A program made the translations under genes and the position numbers. Below the pieces are notes generated by a model, which worked only from the letters and a program-made list of their open reading frames with translations, ran no database searches and was not told the origin of the DNA. Of a stretch of 20,381 nt of DNA, positions 5,612-13,259 are shown one piece after another. Numbering within the stretch: the first letter of the stretch is position 1; each line of letters starts with the position of its first letter. Source of the DNA: Actinomycetota bacterium. Lineage in GTDB: Bacteria > Actinomycetota > Actinomycetes > Nanopelagicales > Nanopelagicaceae. The stretch covers positions 1 through 20,381 of the forward strand of contig RGYL01000004.1 in NCBI GenBank assembly GCA_010032085.1, read 5' to 3'.

Positions 5612-6844
5612 GTGAAGAATTGGGCATCGGTCTATCTGCCGCCAGCGCCAGAGGGGATCAAACACAGTCCCCTTAAATTGAAAGATAGCTACAGCGGAGA
5701 ACTAAGAGAGCTTTCTGAGAGAAGTATTTCTTCCTATGTATGTGGCATAACTCCCTATGACGCAACGCATCTTGGCCATGCGGCTACCTATTTAACTTTT
5801 GATTTAGTACATCGATATGTTCTGGCATCGGGACGATCTCTCAATTTCACTGAGAACATCACGGATATTGACGATCCACTTCTTGAGCGAGCAAAGCGCG
5901 ATAATCAAGATTGGCAGGATTTAGCACTCTCTCAGATAAATCTCTTCCGGGACGATATGACGTCGCTAAGAGTAATTCCACCCACCTCCTATATAGGGGT
6001 GGTTGAGGCAATGCCCATCGTCATGAAAAAGATCGAAGAATTGATTGCAACCGGATTCTGTTACGAGATAGATGGGGATTATTACCTAAACATCAGCGAA
6101 GTGCCCGGGGCAATCGAGAATCTGCCTCTTGAAATAAATGATGCGCTGAACGTTTTTGCCGAACGGGGTGGTGATCCAAGTAGAGCAGGCAAACGCCATC
6201 CATTAGATACTTTGATTTGGATGCGAAATCGCCCCGGCGAGCCGTTCTGGCAGAGTTCAGTAGGTAACGGCCGTCCCGGCTGGCATATCGAATGTGTCGC
6301 TATTGCGTTATCAACTTTGGGAAGTGGTGCTAACTCCTGTATTTCAATCCAAGGCGGGGGAAGTGACCTACGCTTTCCGCATCACTACATGACTTCAGTT
6401 CAGGTGCAAGCCTTAACAGGCAAACCTTTCGCATCGATCTATTCCCATGCCGGGATGATTGAGTGGCAAGGCGAGAAGATGAGCAAAAGCAGAGGTAACT
6501 TGGTATTTGTTTCGAAGTTACTAAATGAGGGTTGGAGCGGAGAAGAAATCCGTCTGGCATTGATTAATCGCAGCTACGAATCTGATTTCAATTGGGAGTC
6601 CACACACCTTCTGCGGGCTCAAGAGAAGTTGACGAGATGGCGTAGCAACTTATCTCGCGAGAGCGCGGCTTTGGCCACCCCATTCATACAAGAGTTAGCA
6701 GATTGCCTTGCGAATAACTTGGATACAGAGGGTGCGATAGCGGCTGTGGATCGCTGGTGCATGGCTACTGAGAATGGGTCTGAAGATGCTAGCCCTGGTG
6801 AAATGGCCCGAGCCATAGATACCTATTTAGGAATCTCGCTTTAA
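5612..6844 (+). CDS. mshC: L-cysteine:1D-myo-inositol 2-amino-2-deoxy-alpha-D-glucopyranoside ligase
   Basis: MshC joins cysteine to GlcN-Ins using ATP, the third step of mycothiol synthesis in Actinobacteria. It is a paralogue of cysteinyl-tRNA synthetase. The 410-residue length matches MshC (about 412) and lacks the tRNA-binding C-terminus of CysS. Visible are VCGITPYDATHLGHAATY with zinc Cys44 and the HIGH-like HLGH (53-56), NITDIDDPLLERA, the zinc-site WHIECVAIA, GGGSDLRFPHH, and KMSKS at 289-293. The GTG at 5612 gives the standard MshC N-terminus (MKNWASVYLP) and is preceded by a -10 box; longer versions would read back into the SCO1664-family gene. The TAA overlaps the stop of the convergent PAC2 gene. 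Confusion with cysS is excluded by the ITPYDATHLGHA signature and the length. Confidence 0.96.
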   Translation: MKNWASVYLPPAPEGIKHSPLKLKDSYSGELRELSERSISSYVCGITPYDATHLGHAATYLTFDLVHRYVLASGRSLNFTENITDIDDPLLERAKRDNQDWQDLALSQINLFRDDMTSLRVIPPTSYIGVVEAMPIVMKKIEELIATGFCYEIDGDYYLNISEVPGAIENLPLEINDALNVFAERGGDPSRAGKRHPLDTLIWMRNRPGEPFWQSSVGNGRPGWHIECVAIALSTLGSGANSCISIQGGGSDLRFPHHYMTSVQVQALTGKPFASIYSHAGMIEWQGEKMSKSRGNLVFVSKLLNEGWSGEEIRLALINRSYESDFNWESTHLLRAQEKLTRWRSNLSRESAALATPFIQELADCLANNLDTEGAIAAVDRWCMATENGSEDASPGEMARAIDTYLGISL

Positions 6845-7686
6845 ACACCGGGGTGGCGACGCAAGAATCTCTCGACTTCGCGAGCAATGGATTCACCCGT
6901 TGCCGCCGGTATATCGGCTGCATCCTTAGAACTCTCTAACTGCTTCACATAATCGCCAACCTCGGAATCTTCTGCGGCCATTTGGTCTACCTGAGATTCC
7001 CAAGAGGTCGATCGTTCGGGCAGGTCTCCCTGCGGAATTGATATATCAAGAAAATCTTCTAGTGAATTTATTAATGCTAACGAGGCCTTAGGGCAAGGCG
7101 GTGTCGAGACATAATGAGGTACCGAGGCCCAGAGCGAAACCGCATCGATTCCTCGTTGATGCGCGGAATCTTGCAGTACGCCAATAATTCCGGTTGGCCC
7201 TTCATATTTCGAAATCTCGATTCCTAAGCGATTAGCGACATCTGGATGCGCTCCGCTTCCAGTTACGGTAATTGGCCGAGTGTGTGGCGTATCAGAAAGT
7301 AGGGCGCCAAGAGTGATTGACATAGAGACTTCATAATCATCGGCGAGATCTAGAAGTTCATTTGCAAACGTGCGCCACTTCATTGATGGCTCAATACCTT
7401 TCACCACTAAGAAATCGTTCTTCAAGTGAGGTGTTGATACTTCAAATACCACCGTGTTAGGCCAAATTATTTCCCTAACAACTCTCTCATCAACTTTTAT
7501 TGAGGGTCTATTGACTTGAAAGTCGTAATAATCCTCTGGGTTCATCATCGCGAGCTTGTGATGGGTCCATGATGCAAGTAAGTGATTGATTGCGCCAGTT
7601 GCTGATTCGCCCGCATCATTCCATCCTTCAAAAGCCGCCAACATAATCGGTTGACGCAACGGAAAGGCGCTCTCGAAGAGATGCAT
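6841..7686 (-). CDS. PAC2 family protein (proteasome assembly chaperone 2-like), Rv2125-like
   Basis: This is a 281-residue soluble protein of the PAC2 family. It is named for the eukaryotic proteasome assembly chaperone fold; the bacterial role is unproven. Family hallmarks are the N-terminal IMLAAFEGWNDAGESATGA, the central ITVTGSGAHPD, GPTGIIGVLQDSAHQRG, and VSLWASVPHYVSTPPCPKASLAL. The C-terminal region is acidic and helical. It sits between mshC and metH as its mycobacterial counterpart does, and is divergent from metH across 28 bp. The ATG at 7686 has TAGGGT plus a 6-nt gap. Despite its name, no proteasome subunit gene is present in this window. Confidence 0.9.
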   Translation of the reverse strand: MHLFESAFPLRQPIMLAAFEGWNDAGESATGAINHLLASWTHHKLAMMNPEDYYDFQVNRPSIKVDERVVREIIWPNTVVFEVSTPHLKNDFLVVKGIEPSMKWRTFANELLDLADDYEVSMSITLGALLSDTPHTRPITVTGSGAHPDVANRLGIEISKYEGPTGIIGVLQDSAHQRGIDAVSLWASVPHYVSTPPCPKASLALINSLEDFLDISIPQGDLPERSTSWESQVDQMAAEDSEVGDYVKQLESSKDAADIPAATGESIAREVERFLRRHPGV

Positions 7687-7692
7687 ACGGTC

Positions 7693-7707
7693 ACCCTACG
7701 ATAAAGT
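7693..7707. promoter_or_regulatory. Divergent promoter cluster between PAC2 gene and metH
   Basis: The 28-bp spacer holds four TANNNT hexamers. On the minus strand TAGGGT (7698-7693) is 6 nt before the PAC2 ATG. On the plus strand TAAAGT (7702-7707) is 7 nt before the metH GTG; both give leaderless transcripts. Between them, TACGATA (7697-7703) is a symmetric TANNNTA readable as -10 both ways, which would give leaders of about 5 nt. Which pair is used cannot be told from sequence. Confidence 0.5.
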
Positions 7708-7714
7708 CCCCCCA

Positions 7715-10700
7715 GTGAGCGCGTTGAAAGTTGAGCCTGGAGCACTGCGGCGCGCATTGGCCACTCGAATTGTCATAGCCGACGGCGCGATGGGGACCAT
7801 GATTCAAGCGGCAAACCCCACTTTAGAAGAGTTTCAAGGCCATGAAGGTTGCAACGAGATTTTGAATGTAACTCGTCCAGACTTGATAGCAGACATTCAT
7901 CGTCGCTATTTAACCGCCGGAGTTGACGCTATTGAAACAAATACCTTTGGAGCGAATCTGGCCAACTTAGGTGAATACGGAATCCCAGAGCGCATCTACG
8001 AACTCGCATTTGCTGGTGCAAAAGTAGCGCGAACAACCGCCGATGAGTTTTCGGGGCCGCGTTGGGTCTTGGGCTCCCTTGGCCCCGGTACAAAATTGCC
8101 AACACTGGGACATGTCACCTATGAAGAGTTGCGAGACACTTACTTTGAAGCTTCCCGCGGATTGATTGACGGTGGGGCAGATGCCCTCTTAATCGAAACC
8201 ACGCAAGATTTGTTGCAGGCTAAAGCCGCTGTTAACGGTGCCAGAAACGCAATAAAGAAGGCTGATCGTGACATCGTATTGATAGCGCAGGTCACGGTCG
8301 AGACAACCGGAACTATGTTGCTCGGTTCTGAGATTGGTGCGGCCCTAAATGCTCTTTCAAATCTGGAGATTGATTTGATCGGGATGAATTGCGCTACAGG
8401 TCCTGCTGAGATGTCTGAGCATCTGCGCCAACTTAGCCAAACTAGCAAGGTAGGCATCTCATGTATGCCAAATGCAGGTCTTCCTGTCTTGAAAGATGGC
8501 GGCGCTTACTACCCACTTGAACCTGATGCATTTGCAGAAGCACTTTCGAACTATGTTGACGCTTATGGATTAAATCTTATTGGCGGATGCTGTGGAACAA
8601 CTCCCGAACATCTCGCTGCGTTAGTAAAGCGGATTGACGGGCGATCACTTCCTAAGAGCTCACCGCGAATTGAAGCCGGCGCCTCTTCTCTCTACCAGTT
8701 TGTTCCGTTTCGACAAGATCAGACATATCTAGCGATTGGGGAGCGGGCTAACGCGAATGGAAGTAAAGCGTTTCGAGAATCGCTATTAAAGGAGGATTGG
8801 GAAGCGTGTATAGAAATAGCTAAAGATCAGATTCGCGATGGCGCACATATGCTTGATCTATCAGTGGATTATGTGGGTCGAAACGGAGTTTCGGATATGA
8901 CTGCATTAGCCAGTCGCCTCGCTACATCTTCCACTTTGCCAATTGTGATTGATTCCACCGAACCTGCGGTATTAAAGGCGGGGTTAGAACATCTTGGTGG
9001 AAGAAGTGTTATCAACTCGGTGAATTACGAAGATGGCGACGGTCCGGACTCTCGATTTGCCAAGATAATGCCGTTGGTCAAAGAACATGGAGCTGCGGTA
9101 ATTGCGCTGACAATCGATGAAGAAGGACAAGCAAGAACACGCGATTGGAAAGTTAAAGTAGCTCGCAGACTGATAACGGATCTAGTGGATAACTGGGGGA
9201 TGTCTCACGGTGACATCATCATCGATACCCTTACTTTTCCCATCGCAACGGGCCAAGAAGAAACTCGCCGTGATGCTATTGAAACAATCGAAGCCATCCG
9301 GGCGCTGAAGAGTGAATTCCCCGCAGTTCAAACAACTCTTGGAGTTAGCAATGTTTCATTTGGATTGAACCCAGCGGCCCGTATCGTGCTCAACTCAGTA
9401 TTCCTCGCAGAATGCGTTAAAGCAGGTTTAGATTCGGCAATCGTTCATCCTTCAAAGATTTCTCCTATGAATCGGATAGAAGAAGAGCAACGTAAAGTTG
9501 CACTGGATTTAATCTATGACGCGCGTAAATTTGATGGCGACATATGCACTTACGATCCTTTAACCCGTTTTCTTGAACTTTTTGAGGGTGTGGCAGTTAC
9601 TTCTTCAAAGAAAAGCCGAGCCCAAGAACTCGCGGCCCTTCCGATACGCGAGCGGTTGGCAAAACGGATAATCGAGGGCGAAAAGCAAGGATTGGATGAT
9701 GATTTGAAGGAAGCAATGCATTCCGGCATAAAACCGCTCAACATTATCAATGATCATCTACTTGAAGGAATGAAGGTAGTTGGTGAACTCTTTGGCAAGG
9801 GTGAGATGCAACTTCCCTTCGTTCTCCAGTCCGCCGAAGTCATGAAGCTGGCGGTAGCACAACTAGAGCCTCACATGGAAAAAACCGACCAACAGGACCG
9901 CGGCGCAATCCTGCTTGCGACGGTAAAGGGCGATGTGCACGATATAGGAAAGAACCTGGTCGACATCATTTTGTCGAATAATGGATACCGAACTGTGAAT
10001 ATTGGAATTAAACAAACTATCAATCAAATAATTGATGCTGCCGAAAGTAGTTCAGTTGATGTGATTGGAATGAGTGGATTATTGGTTAAGTCGACTGTGA
10101 TTATGAAGGAAAATTTAGAAGAGCTAACTTCAAGAGGCCTTGCAACGAAGTGGCCTGTTCTCTTAGGTGGTGCAGCACTTACTCGCACTTACGTTGAGAG
10201 CGATCTCGCCTCGCAATTCCCCGGAACCGTTAGATATGCGCGTGATGCCTTCGAGGGGCTCTCGCTGATGGATGCGCTTATGGCCCAAAAACGTGGCGAT
10301 TCCACAGTAACTCTGCCACCGCTAAAAGAACGGAGAACTAAACCGGTCGCCGATGATCCTAATCGCGAAATTGATACAAAACGGAGCGACGTAGCAACAG
10401 ATAATAAAGTTCCAATTGCGCCCTTTTGGGGATCGAAGGTAGTTAAAGGCGTTCCACTTGCTGACTACGCAAAAATGCTGGATGAACGAGCTCTATTTAT
10501 GGGTCAATGGGGTTTACGTGGGGCAAAGGGTGAGTTTGAAAAGATGGCAGAAGAAGAAGGCCGACCAAGATTGCGCACCTTATTAAATGAGGCACAAGCA
10601 AATGGTTGGTTAAACGCTGCCGTTGTTTACGGATATTTCCCTTGCTACAGTGAAGAAAACGATCTCGTTATATTGGATCACAACAATTTGGCAGAGCGAC

Positions 10701-11203
10701 AGGAAGTTGCTCGATTCACATTTCCTCGTCAACGGCGGGATCGACGCTTATGTATCTCTGACTTCTTCCGCTCCAAGGAAAGTGGCGAGATTGATGTTAT
10801 CGCCTTCCATGTTGTAACCATGGGGCAATCGGTAAGCGAGGCGACAGCCAAACTCTTCGCGCGCAACGAATATCGTGAATATTTGGAACTTCACGGATTA
10901 TCTGTTCAGCTAACTGAAGCCCTAGCCGAGTATTGGCACGCTCGGATTAGAGAGGAATTAGGCATTTCAGCGCTCGACGATAAAGGGCTACAAGGAATTC
11001 TGGATCAGGGTTATCAAGGTTCAAGATACTCATTTGGGTATCCAGCGTGTCCAGATTTATCGGCGCAAGTTGCCCTTTGTAAGTTGCTAGCTCCAGAGCG
11101 AATTGGTGTCGAACTTTCAGAAGAGCATCAACTTCATCCTGAACAATCCACCTCAGCGATAATTGTTCATCACCCTGAAGCGAAGTATTTCAATGCCAAT
11201 TAG
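7715..11203 (+). CDS. metH: Cobalamin-dependent methionine synthase
   Basis: MetH transfers a methyl group from 5-methyltetrahydrofolate to homocysteine via methylcobalamin. All four modules are present in 1162 residues. The homocysteine domain (1 to ~310) has zinc ligands Cys226 (GMNCATGP), Cys292 and Cys293 (GGCCGTT). The folate domain spans ~335-600 and the B12 domain ~630-870, with DVHDIG at 740-745 and axial ligand His742. The reactivation domain (~900-1155) has the SAM-binding RYSFGYPACPD from Arg1104. The length matches actinobacterial MetH. The GTG at 7715 is predicted to be leaderless and only 28 bp separate it from the PAC2 gene, so there is no room for a cobalamin or SAM riboswitch. 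It leads a unit with the HAD and trmI genes. Confidence 0.97.
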   Translation: MSALKVEPGALRRALATRIVIADGAMGTMIQAANPTLEEFQGHEGCNEILNVTRPDLIADIHRRYLTAGVDAIETNTFGANLANLGEYGIPERIYELAFAGAKVARTTADEFSGPRWVLGSLGPGTKLPTLGHVTYEELRDTYFEASRGLIDGGADALLIETTQDLLQAKAAVNGARNAIKKADRDIVLIAQVTVETTGTMLLGSEIGAALNALSNLEIDLIGMNCATGPAEMSEHLRQLSQTSKVGISCMPNAGLPVLKDGGAYYPLEPDAFAEALSNYVDAYGLNLIGGCCGTTPEHLAALVKRIDGRSLPKSSPRIEAGASSLYQFVPFRQDQTYLAIGERANANGSKAFRESLLKEDWEACIEIAKDQIRDGAHMLDLSVDYVGRNGVSDMTALASRLATSSTLPIVIDSTEPAVLKAGLEHLGGRSVINSVNYEDGDGPDSRFAKIMPLVKEHGAAVIALTIDEEGQARTRDWKVKVARRLITDLVDNWGMSHGDIIIDTLTFPIATGQEETRRDAIETIEAIRALKSEFPAVQTTLGVSNVSFGLNPAARIVLNSVFLAECVKAGLDSAIVHPSKISPMNRIEEEQRKVALDLIYDARKFDGDICTYDPLTRFLELFEGVAVTSSKKSRAQELAALPIRERLAKRIIEGEKQGLDDDLKEAMHSGIKPLNIINDHLLEGMKVVGELFGKGEMQLPFVLQSAEVMKLAVAQLEPHMEKTDQQDRGAILLATVKGDVHDIGKNLVDIILSNNGYRTVNIGIKQTINQIIDAAESSSVDVIGMSGLLVKSTVIMKENLEELTSRGLATKWPVLLGGAALTRTYVESDLASQFPGTVRYARDAFEGLSLMDALMAQKRGDSTVTLPPLKERRTKPVADDPNREIDTKRSDVATDNKVPIAPFWGSKVVKGVPLADYAKMLDERALFMGQWGLRGAKGEFEKMAEEEGRPRLRTLLNEAQANGWLNAAVVYGYFPCYSEENDLVILDHNNLAERQEVARFTFPRQRRDRRLCISDFFRSKESGEIDVIAFHVVTMGQSVSEATAKLFARNEYREYLELHGLSVQLTEALAEYWHARIREELGISALDDKGLQGILDQGYQGSRYSFGYPACPDLSAQVALCKLLAPERIGVELSEEHQLHPEQSTSAIIVHHPEAKYFNAN

Positions 11204-11864
11204 TTTCCCATTCGATGCAATTCTCTGGGATATGGATGGAACACTTATAGATAGTGAACCTATTTGGATTGCCGAAGAGACGCGTTTGATGGAAGAGATT
11301 GGGGTTGAGTGGAGCGAGGAAGATGCACTCCATTGCCTCGGTGGACCTCTTGAGCGCGTAGATGCATATATGAGATCGCGTTCCGGCAATCGCCATGCGC
11401 CCTTGGAATTGGCTAATCAACTCATAGAAAGAATGGTGGTGCGCCTGTCTAATCATTTGGAGTTTTCACCTGGGGCGCACGAGTTAATTAATCAACTACA
11501 TCAAGCAGGTATTCCCATGGCTTTAGTCTCAGCGAGTACTAGGAAAATCATGGATGCCGCGTTACTGAGCATCGGGAGAGAGTTTTTTCAACACACCTGT
11601 TCAGCAGACGATGTAAGCAAGACCAAGCCGGATCCAGAGGGATACATAACTGCGGCAAAACGACTGGAAGTGAGAATTGAGAACTCCTTAATTATCGAGG
11701 ATTCAAATACCGGTATGTCAGCTGCAATCGCATCGGGTGCCTATGTTCTTGGGTTGCCACATCTAACGCAGCTTCCGCTCGGAGAGAAAGTTGTTCACCG
11801 ACAAGGCTTAGAGGGCCTGGATCTTGATGGCCTAGCCTCACTATTTAAAGGAGTTTTGGTTTGA
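11193..11864 (+). CDS. HAD-superfamily phosphatase (subfamily IA, beta-phosphoglucomutase-like)
   Basis: This is a 223-residue haloacid dehalogenase-type hydrolase. Motif I is WDMDGTLIDSE with nucleophile Asp13 and acid/base Asp15, motif II is LVSAST, motif III lysine is in KTKPDPEGY, and motif IV is IEDSNTGMSAA. The helical cap lies between motifs I and II. These features fit a small-molecule phosphatase or phosphomutase, and the substrate is unknown. The ATG at 11193 lies inside the last codons of metH (11-nt overlap), and its own stop overlaps the trmI start as TGATG, so it is part of the metH unit. Similar HAD genes beside metH are, as I recall, common in Actinobacteria. Confidence 0.9.
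   Translation: MPISFPFDAILWDMDGTLIDSEPIWIAEETRLMEEIGVEWSEEDALHCLGGPLERVDAYMRSRSGNRHAPLELANQLIERMVVRLSNHLEFSPGAHELINQLHQAGIPMALVSASTRKIMDAALLSIGREFFQHTCSADDVSKTKPDPEGYITAAKRLEVRIENSLIIEDSNTGMSAAIASGAYVLGLPHLTQLPLGEKVVHRQGLEGLDLDGLASLFKGVLV
11847..11853 (+). promoter_or_regulatory. Shine-Dalgarno motif for trmI
   Basis: AAAGGAG ends 10 nt before the ATG at 11864, inside the end of the HAD gene. It supports this ATG and shows that operon-internal genes here do use SD-led initiation. Confidence 0.6.
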
Positions 11865-12718
11865 TGCAGGTCATTGGATCTGGCCCCTTCAAAGTCGGCG
11901 ATCGCGTTCAACTCACTGATGAAAAGGGAAAGCTTTATTCGTTCTTCTTGCAATCCGGCGGCCAATGGCACTCTCATAAGGGTTGGATTAATCATGATGA
12001 TCTAATCGGAGCGAATGAGGGAGTCGTCGTAACGACAAATAATGGAAGCGCCTACCAAGCCTTTAGACCATTACTAAACGATTATGTGCTCTCCATGAAT
12101 CGCGGTGCGACCATTATTTACCCGAAGGATTCGGCAATCATTGTGGGTTTTGCCGATATTTTTCCGGGGGCAAAGGTCTTAGAGGCGGGGGCTGGAAGCG
12201 GAGCTCTATCTATTAGTTTGCTGCGCGCGATTGGAGAGTCCGGAGGGCTCACCTCTTATGAGGAACGCGATGATTTCTTCTCGATAGCTCAAGAGAACGT
12301 TAAGAACTATTTTGGAGAGTTACCTTCTAATTGGACCCTTAAATCCGGAAGAGTTGAATTTGGAAAGTTCTCGGGTGAATTTGATCGAGTAGTTCTAGAC
12401 ATGCTTGCTCCTTGGGATGTTCTAGAGACTGCCGGCGCAGCGCTGAAGCCAGGCGGTGTTCTCTGTTGTTACGTAGCGACAACAACTCAACTTTCCAGAA
12501 CTGCGGAAGCAATAAAGGAATCTGGCAAGTTTTCTGAGCCAGAAAGTTTTGAAACGCTTCTTAGAAATTGGCATCATGAAGGACTTGCCGTTCGCCCAGC
12601 ACACAATATGAATGCGCATACTGGTTTCTTACTTTTCGCTCGCAAGGTAAATGAAGGCACGAAACCAATTCGAAGGAGAAGGCGCCCTGCAAAAGGCGCT
12701 TACAACGAAACTAGTTGA
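11864..12718 (+). CDS. trmI: tRNA (adenine-58-N1)-methyltransferase
   Basis: This SAM-dependent enzyme makes m1A58 in the T-loop of tRNAs. It has 284 residues. The N-terminal small beta domain (FKVGDRVQLTDEKG) is typical of TrmI, followed by the Rossmann core with the SAM loop VLEAGAGSGAL at 105-115, the conserved LDMLAPW with Asp179, and HTGFLLFARK near the end. The C-terminus is an Arg/Lys-rich tail that may contact tRNA. The stop/start overlap TGATG couples it to the HAD gene. In mycobacteria the orthologue Rv2118c lies next to the Pup-proteasome cluster; here the next gene is a convergent FKBP gene overlapping by 8 nt. Confidence 0.94.
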   Translation: MQVIGSGPFKVGDRVQLTDEKGKLYSFFLQSGGQWHSHKGWINHDDLIGANEGVVVTTNNGSAYQAFRPLLNDYVLSMNRGATIIYPKDSAIIVGFADIFPGAKVLEAGAGSGALSISLLRAIGESGGLTSYEERDDFFSIAQENVKNYFGELPSNWTLKSGRVEFGKFSGEFDRVVLDMLAPWDVLETAGAALKPGGVLCCYVATTTQLSRTAEAIKESGKFSEPESFETLLRNWHHEGLAVRPAHNMNAHTGFLLFARKVNEGTKPIRRRRRPAKGAYNETS

Positions 12719-13220
12719 CTTTGATTAGATCGACAACGAAAATCAAAGTTTCGTTGGGACCTATAGCGCCACCGGCTCCCGCCTCGCCGTAAGCAAGGTC
12801 TGGGGGAATCACGAGCAGTCGACGACCGCCCTCTTTCATTCCCGGAATTCCTTGTTGCCAACCAAGAATCACTCCACTCAATGGGAAGGTCGCTGGACCT
12901 GATGCCCATGAACTTTCAATGATTTGGCCGCTTGACCATGACATCAACGTGTATTGGACGGTCAAAGTTGAGGTAGGTAGAGCTTCAGCGCCACTACCTT
13001 CAATGACGTCTTCTGTGTATAGCTCGGTAGGTGGATTACCTTCGGGAGCAGAGATGCTTGCTTCTTCGCCGGCATTAGCGGAAACCGTTGGCACGCCCGC
13101 AACGCTAGCGGAGTTCGCGCCCTGTGGTGAATCTGAGGGGGCTCCACCATCCGTAGTGCAGCTACTTAGGAGTGAGATTGAGATTGTCAGGGTTCCAAGG
13201 ATGACGAATATTCGCTTCAT
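12711..13220 (-). CDS. FKBP-type peptidyl-prolyl cis-trans isomerase, predicted lipoprotein
   Basis: This is an extracytoplasmic prolyl isomerase of 169 residues. The N-terminus (MKRIFVILG, a hydrophobic stretch, then LLSSC) is a lipoprotein signal with lipobox Cys21. A low-complexity Ser/Ala/Gly/Pro linker runs to about residue 60, and a single FKBP domain follows. That domain has LTVQYTLMSWSSGQIIESSW, PLSGVILGWQQGIPGMKEGG and LVIPPDLAYGEAGAGG. The ATG at 13220 is preceded by TAGGGT and a 7-nt gap; the in-frame GTG at 13229 overlaps that -10 box and is rejected. FKBP genes beside pafA/pafB are known in Streptomyces. Export may use Sec or the Tat genes nearby, but no twin-arginine motif is present, so Sec is more likely. 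Confidence 0.93.
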   Translation of the reverse strand: MKRIFVILGTLTISISLLSSCTTDGGAPSDSPQGANSASVAGVPTVSANAGEEASISAPEGNPPTELYTEDVIEGSGAEALPTSTLTVQYTLMSWSSGQIIESSWASGPATFPLSGVILGWQQGIPGMKEGGRRLLVIPPDLAYGEAGAGGAIGPNETLIFVVDLIKVN

Positions 13221-13227
13221 ACCGAGC

Positions 13228-13233
13228 ACCCTA
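13228..13233 (-). promoter_or_regulatory. Predicted -10 element for leaderless FKBP gene
   Basis: TAGGGT on the minus strand is followed by GCTCGGT and the ATG at 13220, a 7-nt gap. It lies in the 39-bp divergent spacer shared with pafB, 13 bp from the pafB -10 box, so each promoter's upstream region overlaps the other. Confidence 0.55.
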
Positions 13234-13246
13234 CAACGAAGCGCGT

Positions 13247-13252
13247 CATAAT
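13247..13252 (+). promoter_or_regulatory. Predicted -10 element for leaderless pafB
   Basis: CATAAT, one mismatch from TATAAT, is followed by TCGCTGC and the ATG at 13260, a 7-nt gap. No LexA box was found around it. Confidence 0.5.
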
Positions 13253-13259
13253 TCGCTGC

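Noticed and set aside
5612..6844. Cysteinyl-tRNA synthetase (cysS)
   Set aside because: The protein is too short, lacks the C-terminal tRNA-binding region, and matches MshC-specific sequence around CGITPYDATHLGHA.
7687..7714. Cobalamin riboswitch upstream of metH
   Set aside because: Only 28 bp separate metH from the divergent PAC2 gene, far too short, and the predicted transcript is leaderless or nearly so.
8140..8457. 105-codon open frame on the minus strand inside metH
   Set aside because: It lies wholly within a strongly conserved methionine synthase domain, has no recognisable domain and no start signals; it is a shadow of codon bias.
12680..12705. GGCGC...GGCGC near the trmI 3' end as a terminator
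   Set aside because: The two copies are direct rather than inverted, GGCGCC is only a short palindrome, and no T-run follows in either direction.
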